Source: Riptortus pedestris (Eukaryota > Arthropoda > Insecta > Hemiptera > Alydidae). Taken from it: a stretch of 64,000 nt of DNA. The stretch lies in the NCBI GenBank assembly GCA_019009955.1, contig CM032231.1:43261001-43325000 (forward strand), given 5' to 3'. The translations under genes and the position numbers were made by a program. Within the stretch, counting starts at the first letter, position 1, and the number at the start of each line of letters is the position of its first letter. This document shows positions 9,718-20,824 of this stretch, in pieces. The notes below the pieces were generated by a model. It saw nothing but the letters and a program-made list of their open reading frames with translations. It did no database searches and had not been told where the DNA came from.

Positions 9718-10767
9718 CCCTCCGTCGGGCGCGTGATCTCTCAGATACATAGTTTCGAGAAAAATATTTGCCACTCCTCCTAGCATAGAGTGGTGTTGTA
9801 GTGCTTCGAGTTATGTTCTTTATAGGTCTCCCCCTCAAGGTATGTTGTGTCACTGTGTTTAACGAAGTCGTGTGTTTCACCTGTCAATCAGTTTTATCTC
9901 CTAGATACCACGCGCCCGATCTAGTAAGTTTTTTTGAAATCTGTATTTCATAAATATGTACAACAATTAAGTTTCTCTTTATTAAATGGACTCATATAAA
10001 CCTATTATTCTATTATTTTGCTCAAACTTGAGCTTTCAGAAGAACTTGTACAAGGATATATTGTACGACGCAGTGACAACAGTAGACGTTTACCAACCGA
10101 ACTAAGGACGAAACTTGAAGACTACAGAGCCTCATAAGACAATACATTGAACTCAAGTACAGAACAGCATAAATAAAGTCCCTCCACTACAACGAACAAA
10201 AGAAAATGATGTGAACCAAGCAAAACTGAAAATAAATGTGGGTGTACTAATTACTGTTGTGAGATTTGCAAAAACAAAATTTGTTTACAACATAGTTCCA
10301 TGCTTTGTCCTAATTGTAATGCAGCTCTGCAAAAGAAATAACAATTTAACTGGTATTTTTAAAATGTTTTGATGATTTTCAATAAGTCTTATCTAAAAGT
10401 GATTTCGTGCTACTTATTTTTGATTGAAGTTATATTTAGATAATTTTTTTTATATTGTTCACAAACTGAAATGAATTATGTATAATTAAGGCATGCGCAT
10501 TTAAACTATTCCTTTTGATATTTGTGTTTTTTAATTATATTTTAAAAATTATCGTCCACGGTTTTTTATATTATAATACTTGAAAATTTTAAAAATTATT
10601 TACTTCTTTCAAACAAATACTTCCTCTGTTATGGTTTCTAATCACACGCTGAACATTTTAGTGCAAAATATATATTAAAAAACTGTATTTCCGTAAAAAC
10701 GGTTGAGGATGATCTCTGAGATACACGCGCCCGAAGACGGAATATTCTTGACGCGCCCGACCGAGGG
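9718..10767 (+). mobile_element. piggyBac-superfamily element, decayed, with TTAA duplications
   Basis: The left end is CCCTCCGTCGGGCGCGT and the reverse complement of the right end is CCCTCGGTCGGGCGCGT. Both are flanked by TTAA (9714-9717 and 10768-10771), the hallmark target duplication of piggyBac. Subterminal repeats of GGGCGCGTG with GATCTC/CAGATA text occur inside both ends, in asymmetric positions. At 1050 bp it is less than half the usual 2.3-2.8 kb, so most of the transposase is deleted. The insertion disrupts an older HINE-like copy. Confidence 0.88.
10030..10341 (+). pseudogene. piggyBac transposase C-terminal cysteine-rich domain remnant
   Basis: The frame at about 10222-10341 reads KCGCTNYCCEICKNKICLQH, then a CPNC before a stop. 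This is the Cys/His pattern of the piggyBac C-terminal zinc-binding domain. Upstream, about 10055-10140, RRLPTELRTKLEDYRAS may be the preceding linker, separated by stops. The DDE catalytic core is absent. The position inside TTAA-flanked ends supports the assignment. Confidence 0.7.
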
Positions 10768-10910
10768 TTAATTGAGATTTTTGCATTTATTAATTTTCAG
10801 CCTCAAGTAAACCCCCACTTTTTGACATCGAACATTAACAATAAGCGAATATATTGTTATATATTATAACCTCTACGAAGATTAAATACCAATTATTGTT
10901 ATAAACAAAT
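10768..10910 (+). mobile_element. Old HINE-like element, right part (type-B tail)
   Basis: The text resumes TTGAGATTTTTGCATTTATT, then TTTTCAGCCT and GTAAACCCCCACTTTTTGAC, then an AT-rich stretch with AAATACCAATTATTG. This is the type-B right half, diverged. The 3' hairpin is missing because a SINE follows directly. Confidence 0.7.
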
Positions 10911-10917
10911 TAAGATG

Positions 10918-11112
10918 GATCCTTTATCTCACATGGTTAACCTAGAGTGACGAGTTCGATTCTCGCCTGGGCAAAGGAAATTATTTAGTGACGAAATTCA
11001 TTAAGTAACATCCTAAAATCCCACCCTGGCTAGAAAAGGGTGGTAACCTGTAGATAACCCGTCCCAATTAACCTAAGTTGCAAAACTTGGACTTTAATAA
11101 ATAATAATAATA
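10918..11112 (+). mobile_element. tRNA-derived SINE, lacking its first ~30 bp
   Basis: It begins within the tRNA-like head (TTATCTCACATGGTTAACC), has the B-box GAGTTCGATTC at about 10952, the body ACCCTGGCTAGAAAAGGGTGG, and ends with an (AAT)n tail. It stands tail-to-tail with the next SINE. Confidence 0.88.
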
Positions 11113-11136
11113 TAAACAAATATTTAATAGAATTAA

Positions 11137-11355
11137 ATTATTTATTAACGTCCACTTTTTGCAGCTAAGGCTAATTGGGACGGGGTATCTACAGGTTACT
11201 ACCCTTTTCTAGCCCGGGTGGGACTCAGGATATTATTTAATGAGTTCATCACCAAATAAATTCCTCATCCCAGGTGGGAATCGAACTCGCCACCCAAAGT
11301 TTACCATAAGAGATTAAGGTCAACGCTGTAACTCTCACATGCCTAACCTGAGCGC
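11137..11355 (-). mobile_element. tRNA-derived SINE, near complete
   Basis: In minus orientation: head with TTAGGCATGTGAGAGTTA, B-box complement GGTGGGAATCGAACTCG at about 11273-11289, body, and tail ending at GTTAATAAATAATTT. Only about 25 bp of AAT-rich sequence separates it from the plus-strand SINE upstream. Confidence 0.88.
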
Positions 11356-11454
11356 CATATTTAATAGATGAGATACATGCACAAATACGATGTGCAATGA
11401 CGTCATATATTACAAGATGGCATTTTTTTTATTTGAAAATGTTTATTTCACCAA

Positions 11455-11745
11455 TAAGATTCTGGATATTTAACCGTTTTATTCAACACTGCAGATTTTA
11501 TTTGTTAATGGCTGAAATCGGACTAGTAATATGCTAGGGTTGGTGCACTAGAGGAAGCACGAATTCGAAAATTCAAATTTTTTCGTTATGATGAGTCTGC
11601 TTGAAAAGTGTTATCGAATTAATTTAGTAAGCTATTCACGCTCAACAATTGTCTCTTAATGTTTAAACCAAAATATTAAACGACTTATTAGTACTTTCTA
11701 GGGTCAAGTCTTAAATAAACTCCCACTTCTACTCAATGGATTTTT
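11455..11745 (+). mobile_element. Strongly diverged HINE-like fragment
   Basis: The text has GGATATTTAACCGTTTTAT, then TTGTTAATGGCTGAAATCGG, then near 11703 a type-B-like TAAACTCCCACTTCTACTC. Both termini are absent. This is a remnant older than the others. Confidence 0.6.
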
Positions 11746-11768
11746 ATTTAGAAATAGAGAACATATGG

Positions 11769-11816
<48 letters not shown>

Positions 11817-12078
11817 TGGTGTATATATTCATAAAAGAAAAACATAAAACGTATTCGCTTATTATTCCAATCAACTTTTTACTTTGTAAATATGAAATAT
11901 CCTTTGGACCGTAATGGAGTCATCACTGTCCTCCTGTAAAACGATTAGTTACAGTCAATGGAAGCCAAATATTATTCTCTGAATTTCCCTCAGATTTAAT
12001 TTATTAGTATTGTGTTTATATTGCTAATATTTCTTCTTGTTATATTTACAATCTCCCCCTCTATAAATATTCCTAATT

Positions 12079-12132
<54 letters not shown>

Positions 12133-12583
12133 ATATATGCGCTCTATTATTTCAACTAATATTGACTGATTTGTTCTCTGGACTGTCCATACCCGAATCC
12201 ATAACTGTTATAAACGATTAAGTACCAAAATGCTTTCTAAACAAAATTTGTTTTTTACATGTTTTCGATAAAACTTATACTAATGAAGATATTGATGAAT
12301 ATGTATTTTGACGTGAAAGGAACCACCCCTTCCTAGTTGAAAAATCGGATCTTGTATTGCCTATGTTATACCTAGGGGATAATTTACGTGAAAATATAAA
12401 AATCCATAGAAATCTTCGAAGCCGTTTTAGAGTTTTTGTAACAAACGGGTGGACAGACAGACAAACGGGCAAGATTTTCAATTTCGATGGCATTGTTGTT
12501 AGAATGTGTAAAAGAAAAAGAAAAAAGAAAAAAAAAATCATCCCCTCTGAATATAAATACAAAATCTGACACACCTTGCAGTT
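11746..12583. other. AT-rich spacer with two long (AT)n runs
   Basis: Pure AT runs at 11771-11814 and 12083-12127. An A-rich stretch lies at about 12510-12540. No gene or recognised element between them. Confidence 0.6.
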
Positions 12584-13193
12584 TTAGCAGATTTCCTTTA
12601 AGGGAAATCAGCTATTGAGGTCGTACTCATGACGCGAGTTTCGAAAAATTTCTTCAAATGTCCATCGATTCTACCCAGGAGATGACGAAAATGAGGTCCG
12701 TTCAAAATTATATATATATATATATATATTTGTCTGTTAACGCTCTAGCGGTCGCAATTTTCGTTTGATCGTTACCAAACTCGATATTTAAGCGTTTTAT
12801 GCAAAAATAAAGATCAAGTTTGTTAATGGCTGAAATCCGACCAGTGGGAGGGGGGGTTTAGAGGGGGAGGATTTTCTAAAATTTGAAATATTTCCGTTAC
12901 TATACGTCGGATCGAAATATTGTATAGAATCAATCTCATTGCAAATTAAATTTACTATAAATAATGTTATATACATGTATTCTCTATCTTGAATATTAAC
13001 CGAGATATTTGCATTTTTCTGTTTTCAACTTCTGAGATGAGATCGGCCAACTTCGGGTCTAGTCGTGAGTTTCCGTCAAGAGCTAGTTCGGGCCGTTCCC
13101 GTAACTGTTTGACTCTCTATTCTGAAATTTCTCTATTGTAAAACTTCACGTTGGAAATCTGCTTAGTTTACGCAGCCCCTGCGTGACGGACTT
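12584..13193 (+). mobile_element. HINE-like element, type-A tail, near complete
   Basis: The copy starts TTAGCAGATTTCC with the palindrome around TTTAAGG, has a short AT core (12709-12729), a G-run near 12849, and a type-A tail with TTCGGGCCGTTCCCGTAACTG. It ends GGAAATCTGCTTAG, the ACGCAG/CTGCGT hairpin and GACGGACTT. Confidence 0.9.
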
Positions 13194-13921
13194 TTCTTTA
13201 TATAGATGAATATATTAATTATACGTTTGAAATGTTCGATTTTGGGTTAAATTTTTGGCGGTAACGGTGAAATGTATTATAGTATTTGAACTTTTAGGAA
13301 CGAAAGGTCAATTACTCCAGTGTACATGTCAGTAAATTTATTTATGACACATCGTTCGGGGTCGATCTTAATAAGCTTCATTAATTTCTGATTACGTTAC
13401 TAAAATACAATTGAATCAGATTACAATTATACTAACTAGGAGAAGGTTAGTAGCAGAATAAGAGTTTTGACCCGTTCAATAAATAAGAAGTTGGTATTGA
13501 ATTTTTGAATAAAACTACTAGACAAAAAAGATTCAAGATTATTCTAGCTTCTGTAGATCTTGATGTGAATGTATCTGTGTTTGTTGCAATAAATTTGATA
13601 AAGCTGTCAGACAAAAAATAAAACCCCTTTGTTCATCTTGCCTTGAGCCGAATCATTGTGCTGTATATTTTACAACAAATTAACTAGAAAAATTAGACTT
13701 TAATATTCCACTGATGTTCACCATTAATGTTATTACTATTTAATATATTTTTAGCAGTCAGTCTCGAGGCAAAAGTTGAGTGATAGTCCACTCCGGACAA
13801 AGAAAACGGAGGGAGATAAAAATGGAATTTGTAATGATTTTTATGTTTCTATTAATGTTTATTTGTAACAGCTGCTTTCCTGCACATCTACATGCAACTA
13901 GGATAATAACCAATTCTTGTA
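13194..13921 (+). pseudogene. Possible second piggyBac-type cysteine-rich domain remnant in unassigned DNA
   Basis: At 13564-13682 one frame reads CECICVCCNKFDKAVRQKIK, then CSSCLEPNHC and a stop. The Cys spacing (C-x2-C, gap, C-x2-C-x4-H-C) resembles the C-terminal zinc finger of piggyBac transposases. An upstream in-frame stop shows decay. I found no TTAA-flanked inverted ends around it, and the rest of 13194-13921 holds nothing recognisable. Confidence 0.4.
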
Positions 13922-14079
13922 TATTAACGTCCTTTTTTTTTACTATGTCTAATTAGGATTATTTACAGGTTACCTCCCTTTTCTAGGCAGGATAGGACTA
14001 GGGATTTTATTTAATAAGTTCCTAAATAAATTCCTATTGACAATAAATTGCCAACGCTTTGTCACACAGCTAACCTGAG
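13922..14079 (-). mobile_element. tRNA-derived SINE, diverged, head partly deleted
   Basis: The tail text ATTAACGTCC, the body CAGGTTAC-TCCCTTTTCTAGGCAGG and ATTTTATTTAATAAGTTCC, and the head GCTAACCTGAG are present. The B-box region is replaced or deleted. Confidence 0.7.
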
Positions 14080-15591
14080 TATATCCTAAGAATGTCCTAA
14101 GCTGTGTTAGAACACAAGACGTTACCTGTGAGTTGATTTGAATAAAGGCAATAGTGAATAGGAACTGATGATCTACATTTTTGGATTAGGTGCAAATACA
14201 AGGAAACACATTATCCATTGTGTTGTTAAGAGGCTCATCACCCTGTTGATATTTGTGAGTAAAACATTAAATTTTAGGGAGGCCTGGGCCTGGAACGAGG
14301 TCAGCTTTGCATTTAATCAAAGTTTTAAGGCGAACCGAGAAACGCACTAAGTCCTAATTGAATCACAAATCCTGGCATCTCTTTAGCCCCCAGAGCTTTA
14401 ATTCAAGATCCACTCCACGTTTAATGAGTTATTCGATGATTCTACCTCCTCCTCCTGAAATTCGTGCTCATTTATCCCTTTAAACCCCGGAAGGGTGATG
14501 GGTTCTCCCTCTGTCGGCGGCACAGCGAACCAAGCAATTCCCCAGAATGTCTGCACCCTTGAAACGGCCTTATTCCATTAAGTGAACAACTTCAACAACG
14601 ATGAATGAATGTCAATAACAGGTATTTCCAAACGAGAATCCATTAAAGTACTCAGTGAACGGTTTAAAATTACATTTGTTTTCCTTTGCCGGGAGCACTT
14701 ATAGCTAAGTTCATCATTTCCAAGTTTCCATAAAGTGAGTAAATTTTAACTATCTCATTGGTTCGGCAACGTCTCTCGCAACTCTAAAAGCCTTAAGTAA
14801 TATTGCACTCCAACCCAGATACCATATCTCCTCTAGACAAGAGCTAAATAAATATTAATTGTGTAAAGTAAATAATGAATGTCAGTAAACCTTACTCTTC
14901 AACTCATTTTAATTTGAGAGGGAAAAAGTAGTTTCTAGGATTGAAATGAAAACCTTTCTCCCGACAGATTTATTCAGACTCTAGCTAGAGACCCCAATCA
15001 TCAATGCCTTACCAGCAGCTAGGTGAATTCTATAACATTCAGCTTCAACATAAATTGTCATCCACGTTATTTTACAATCTCATTGACAAACAAGAAAAAA
15101 AATACAAAACTCCAATTCAATTAAAACCAATATGTGAAGAACTAGAAATAAAATTTATAAAAGAAAATTTTTCAATTATCAATATTAATGGCCATTATTT
15201 ATTCCTATCAAAGTCGTCTGCTACGAAAGGTCTCATATTATTTTCCACCAATCGATCCAATCTGAGCAAATAGAGTATGAATTCGTATTATCGGGCATTA
15301 CGTCGACACGATCCAATTTGTAATATCTCAGGAATAAACAGGGTATAGATGTGATGTGTCCCTTATCTCTTGCCAGTGATAGGACAGCATTCTAAATCAG
15401 CTATGCCCATTAGAATTGTTGTTCCTCCTTAATCATTATATCAATCATCCTAGATGAATACATTAAAATGTATGAAGAATGTTTATAAGATAGAGGAAAA
15501 TAAGTGCAGGTACCAAGCCTTTTTTTAGCTCTCTTAAAATAAATCGACGGAAGTCCAGAATGTTTCTGTCTATTCGACAGGTAACCAGTAA
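14080..15591. other. Unassigned DNA
   Basis: No recognised element. Positions 14360-14640 are GC-richer and non-repetitive, which could be a conserved host segment. An 89-codon open frame starts at 15004 (MPYQQLGEFYNI...), rich in Lys, Ile and Ser, with no family I recognise; I would not call it a gene on length alone. Confidence 0.45.
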
Positions 15592-16382
15592 TCTATATAT
15601 GTATATAAAAATGAATGTTTGTCTGTATTTACTTTATAGAATCGTAAACGGCTTAACCGAATTTTATGGCACTTGTTATGTATATTACTACTAAAACAGG
15701 TTAGGTTTTTGGATATATGAATATTCTCTGAAACGAACTGGAGTGAGGGTTATAAGGGAGGCCTGAAATTAAAAATAGAGATATTTCTTCTCCTATTGGT
15801 TTTTCGGCAAATATGCTCATAAAAAAAGTTGTTTATTTTGTTATTTAAAGTAACTTTTGTAATATACCCTTTTGTCGTATACCGAAGTATAAATGAGTTA
15901 TACGCTAAAAACTATAGTGAAAGACTCAACCGAATTACACGGAACTCCGTATTTTTGACTATAAGCCATATTAACATTTTAGGAGCGAACAGGTGTGGGG
16001 GTTGTTGGGGAAGCATGAAATGAATAATCGTCATATTTCGTTTCCTTTTGTTTTTTTTGGCGAACCTGCAGATGACAAAAGATGTTTAATTTGATATTTA
16101 CAGTAACTTTTGTAATATACATCTTTATCGTAATTTATAAAGCAAGTAATTTAAAAATATAAATATGAAAGTAACGGGTAATATAAAAATATTGTGTATT
16201 TTGTAGAATTAAGTACATAACAAATACTTTTAATATTAACATATCCCCAGCACGCCGTACTCGGGTGTAAATCCTATGCATTGAGACGGGAAAATGTAAA
16301 AATATTGTACTAAAGCCCGAAAAAATATTATCATCATTCAGCCTCAAATGATTTCCCGGGCGAAGCCGGGTACCTTAGCTAG
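15592..16382 (+). mobile_element. Non-autonomous Helitron, complete canonical ends
   Basis: It begins TCTATATATGTATATAAAAA and ends with a hairpin, CCCGG-GCGAAG-CCGGG (about 16355-16370), eight bases, then CTAG at 16379-16382. The base before is A and the base after is T, the Helitron target rule, with no target duplication. The 791-bp body contains the shared internal segments (GTTATAAGGGAGGCCTGAAA, then CGGCAAATATG). No Rep/helicase coding. Confidence 0.92.
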
Positions 16383-17870
16383 TTAATAATAAATAGTCGA
16401 TAACATCGATTCATTAGTCCAACACATTCCTTATTCAAGTAAAACGCCTGAACATTTTCTTACTTTATTCGACATTTTGCCCCTAGTAATATACCTATCT
16501 GCAAATCTCATTTTGTGCCAGCCCCTAAATAAAACTTTATACTGTATATATTTACATCTAGGAATGGTTTTTATTCAGTTTCCGTTGGAGTACGAGTAGT
16601 GTGTTAGGTGTTTGGTATGATTAGTGTTTAGCTTTTAGTTATCTGCATGGAAAGAACGGGATTCAAAGTATTATTCAGAAGAGACGAGTTAATATTCACA
16701 TAATGAATTTTCCTTTTGTCACATTTCCTATTAACTCCGTCGGTATTTAATCAAACTTATTAAGCCTGTGAAAGCTAATGTGTATTGTTCTAGTAATGAC
16801 AAAAGATGAGTTCTAAGTATGTTAAATCATTAATAAAGACTATAATAGGACTCAACTCTAATTAAAATGTTGTCGGATAAAAATATGAAAATGGATTACG
16901 GCATCTTAATCTAGGTAGTATAAATTAATCTCCAAGAAATTCCTCCGAATTACATTCAATTTATCATAAGAGATGAGAGATTTCAAACTCAGAGAAAAGG
17001 CTGAGATATTTTTAAACTTTATTCTAATTTTTTCCGCCTCAGTATTTCTGTATAATCTTTCCTACAATAGAAAATTAAATTTTTGCAGGCAAGAAAAATA
17101 AATTGTAAGATATATTTTCAACAGTATAAAATCTACTTTATTTATTAATCAATCTTAAGTAAATTAAAGACACTGCTAATATAACACTCTTTGATATTAA
17201 GAATGAAAACGGAGGTAATGAGATTTTTCATTTTAATTCTTATTTTAAGCTCTACAAAGTTATTTCCAAGATCGCCTTATTCAAAAACAAGGTTTGTCTT
17301 AAAGCGTTACCAGTCGCAATAATGGTTTTCAGTTATCAAACTTGATACTAAATTGTACCATGAAAAAAAATAAAAAATTGAAACCGTACCAGCAGGAAAC
17401 ATTCAAATTTAACTGAACAAGTTATTTCCTGAAATTTATGTTTCATACATTCAAAATAGCAAAATAGTAAATCAAACACTAAAGTAGTTAATTATAATTT
17501 TTTATTTCAGCTCTAGATGAACCAACGCTTCTACTAATGTGATGTTCAAAATAACCTGATAAATCGCCATAAATCACATGGGCAAGCTTAAATACTAGCA
17601 TTCCTTGCATTAGAACTTTACAGAATAAAAAAAAATTGGAACTGAATATCAGAGTGACGTTATCAATGATTATAGTAATTAATACTGGATATTTCATTTA
17701 ATCACTAACGACGTTGATATCCATTTGTACTTTGTAAAACTAAAGTACGTTTAAGTTCGTTAGTGACTGAGCCTGGACCTAAAGTGGTTTGGACTTTATT
17801 TATTTATTCATACAATAATCGCATTTCGCTACTGGGGCGATTTAGCGACGAATCTGTTGTTTAACATTCA
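16383..17870. other. Unassigned AT-rich DNA
   Basis: No recognised gene or element. Open frames are short and of low complexity. Confidence 0.5.
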
Positions 17871-17930
17871 ACAAATTTTACATATAACATATTTAACATA
17901 TAACATATCCAACATATAACATATAATTAT
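17871..17930. repeat. Short tandem repeat of an ACATATAACATAT motif
   Basis: Four or so imperfect units of ACATATAACATAT with short spacers. Small and local. Confidence 0.7.
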
Positions 17931-18008
17931 TATATTTACGTAAGTATGCTTATTTCTGCAAATATTTTCAGTATTGCGCTACATTATAACTTTATAATGT
18001 ACATTAAA

Positions 18009-18538
18009 GTTTGGACTTTAGAGGAAAGGCACTTATAGACTTTTTTACATTATAGTTTGGACTTTAGAGGAAAGGCACTTATAGACTTTTTTACATTATA
18101 GTTTGGACTTTAGAGGAAGGGCACTTATAGACTTTTTTACATTATAGTTTGGACTTTAGAGGAAAGGCACTTATAGACTTTTTTACATTATAGTTTGGTC
18201 TTTAGAGGAAAGGCACTTATAGACTTTTTTACATTATAGTTTGGACTTTAGAGGAAAGGCACTTAATAGACCTTTTTACATTATAGTTTGGACTTTAGAG
18301 GAAAGGCACTTATAGACCTTTTTACATTATAGTTTGGTCTTTAGAGGAAAGGCACTTATAGACTTTTTTACATTATAGTTTGGACTTTAGAGGAAAGGCA
18401 CTTATAGACTTTTTTACATTATAGTTTGGACTTTAGAGGAAAGGCACTTATAGACTTTTTTACATTATAGTTTGGACTTTAGAGGAAAGGCACTTATAGA
18501 CTTTTTTACATTATAGTTTGGACTTTAGAGGAAGGGCA
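18009..18538. repeat. Satellite-like tandem array, 46-bp unit, ~11.5 copies
   Basis: The unit begins GTTTGGACTTTAGAGGAAAG and continues GCACTTATAGACTTTTTTAC to ATTATA. Copies are almost identical; single-base changes and one 47-bp unit are visible. The last unit is cut within GGAAGGGCA. A related CTAAAGTGGTTTGGACTTTA at about 17779 suggests how the array arose. A HINE copy follows 100 bp downstream. Confidence 0.97.
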
Positions 18539-18637
18539 AGCAAAATTTTATATCTCAATTAAATATCTCACCGTAAAATGATGTATGCCTCATCTTATTC
18601 ATCAAATTGTTTATTGGAATTGTTATCATAGACGTTT

Positions 18638-18757
18638 TTAGCAGATTTCCCTTAAGGGAAATCAGCTATTGAGGCCGTATTCATGACGCGATTTTCGAAA
18701 ATTTTCTTGAAATGTTCATCGATCCTACCCAGGAGATAACGAAAATGAGGTCCGTTC

Positions 18758-18817
<60 letters not shown>

Positions 18818-19240
18818 CTGTTAATGCTCTAGTGGTCGCAATTTGTGTTTGATCGTTACCAAGCCGATATTGAAATGTGTTATGTAAAAAGACAGATCAA
18901 GTTCGTTAATGGCTGAAATCGGACCAGTGGGAGGGGGGATTTTCGAAAATGCAAAATATCTCCGTAACCATACGTCGGATCAAAAAATTTGTATAGAACC
19001 AATCTTATTGTAAATTAAATTTACTATAAATATTCTTCTATACATTTATTCTCTATCTTGAATATTACCCGAGATATTTGCATTTTTATAAAATCTGGGC
19101 GGCTAACGGACGAGATTGACTTTCCCGCCAAAAGCTAGTTCGGCCATTTCCTTGACTGCTCGGCTCTCGTGAAATTTCTCTATTGTAAAACTTCACGTGG
19201 GAAATCTGCTTAGTTTACGCAGCCCCTGCGTGACGGACTT
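18638..19240 (+). mobile_element. HINE-like element, type-A tail; reference copy for the family
   Basis: Order of parts: TTAGCAG; a perfect 20-bp palindrome GATTTCCC-TTAA-GGGAAATC; block 1 (GCTATTGAGG, AATGAGGTCCGTTCAAAA); an (AT)n core at 18764-18811; block 2 (GCTCTAG, GTCGCAATTT, GGCTGAAATCGGACCAGTGG) ending in a G-run; CTTGAATATTACCCGAGATA; a type-A tail (CGGCTCTCGTGAAATTTCTC); the subterminal repeat GGGAAATCTGCT, which is the exact complement of AGCAGATTTCCC at the 5' end; the hairpin ACGCAG-CCC-CTGCGT; and GACGGACTT before a T-run. Subterminal inverted repeats, a microsatellite core, a 3' stem-loop and T-rich target match Helentron-associated (DINE-1-like) elements. There is no coding sequence, so mobilisation would need an autonomous Helentron elsewhere. 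Confidence 0.92.
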
Positions 19241-19257
19241 TTTTATCTTTTTCATTG

Positions 19258-19505
19258 CATTTTTAGCATCATTAAACTCCAACTTTCGCTCATGTAGTTT
19301 TAGCAACGAGCTGTTAAATCCCTGAATACGTTATGTCATTTTTAACATACTAATTATATTTGATCGTATGATTACATACATTTCTTGTTGACAAGGGAGC
19401 ATGGAGGGAGGAATGGAACTTTATCTCTGACGATGGGGGTATCATCTGTCATTCCCAAAAGTTTGAAATCTGCTTAGTTCACGCCGCCACAGCGTAACGA
19501 ACTTC
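19258..19505 (+). mobile_element. HINE-like 3' fragment, diverged type-B tail
   Basis: The text resembles the type-B right half (TTAAACTCCAACTTTCGCTC) and ends GAAATCTGCTTAG with a degenerate hairpin region and GTAACGAACTT. The 5' half is absent. It lies directly after the complete copy. Confidence 0.6.
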
Positions 19506-20076
19506 ATTTATAGTAAACCGGCAGTTGGGAAATTCAGTTTCTCTCAGTCTAATATTATGGAATAAAACTAAGGTAATCTTTAGACCCTACAAACAATGAT
19601 ATTAGCCCAAAGTGCTGAGCCATTTCTGGAGCTTTAAAGTAAAACAACAAACAGGCAGAGGTTTAGTGGGGGGGGGGAACTTGGTCGGGCGGGGCTTGAC
19701 CATAACTAACTTAAAGCTTTAAAGGTTTGTCCCTGCTAACTTACGACCTGGTATTTACCTAAGTAACGATCTTGACTTGCCTCTAGACCATAATCGAACA
19801 GCAAACTTACCTTGGCCCAAGGAAATAGGCTAAGCCTTTGTAAAAGAGGGTTAAGCCCGTCAACAAATAGCAAAGTTTGCAGAGGCCATTGAACGGGAAA
19901 TAAATTTCAAAGATAGTGTTTTACTTTTCTTCGTACACTTCCATTTTGTCAGATTGAACTACATACGCACTTCCAAATATGAGAATATCTTTTCGGATTC
20001 ACAAGACAGAGCGCCTAAACTATAGGGAAACTGATAAAATATTTTAGCAATTTTAATAAGCAAGTTCTTCAGTAGT
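19506..20076. other. Unassigned DNA
   Basis: A G-run at about 19668-19678 and otherwise mixed sequence. No gene or element recognised. Confidence 0.5.
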
Positions 20077-20257
20077 CTACATTCTAACTTGGTAAACCTT
20101 GAGTCATGGGCCCGATCCCAACTTCGTCAATATGAAATAATTCAGTAAATAATTCATTTAATAAAATCGGTTGTCCCAACCTGCCTACGAAACCGGTAAC
20201 ATTTAGAGAACCCATTTCGACTTTAGTTGCACTATGTGAACGTTAACATATAAATAA
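20077..20257 (+). mobile_element. tRNA-derived SINE, strongly diverged
   Basis: TTGGTAAACCTTGAGTCATG, a degenerate B-box GGGCCCGATCCC, then AATAAAATC, GGTAACATTTAGAGAACCC and GTGAACGTTAACATATAAAT in the usual order. Confidence 0.65.
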
Positions 20258-20349
20258 AAATTCTCTAGATCAATATTCAATTGTACTAAATCACTGGTTT
20301 ACAGACATGGATCTTGTGTTATCCCCGTCAGTTCAAATGTTGGCCTTAA

Positions 20350-20505
20350 TAAAATTGGTAAACCCCAAAAATGGTGGTCTTAGCTCCCGCAAGGATAAAA
20401 GATTTTTTTTTTTATTGACGAACTCACTAAATTAAATAAGTAGTATTAGACAGCTAGAAAAGGGTCGCAACCTGTAAAGTACCCGTCCTGATTAGAATTA
20501 GTAGC
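20350..20505 (+). mobile_element. tRNA-derived SINE, partial and diverged
   Basis: TTGGTAAACCCC leads into a decayed B-box area (TTAGCTCCCGC), then GCTAGAAAAGGGTCGCAACC and TACCCGTCCTGATTAGAA from the SINE body. The tail is lost. Confidence 0.55.
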
Positions 20506-20772
20506 ATGAGTATGTCGTTAACAAATAGCATTAACAACATGTTCCCAGATATACGAACCACTGTATCTACTTTTATAAAATAATTGAACATAGTTCTTTG
20601 CCGTACCCCGAGAGGATCTTGTTTTTTCCCTTAAAAAGAAGGACATTTCTCTTTGAGGGTACTTCATTTTAATAACTGAAGGAAAATTAGAAAGAATATT
20701 TAAGTAATCTTTTAAAAGATCTCAGTATTAATAAAAATAAAATCCTGAGACTGAAGGAAACCATAAAGTATC

Positions 20773-20824
<52 letters not shown>

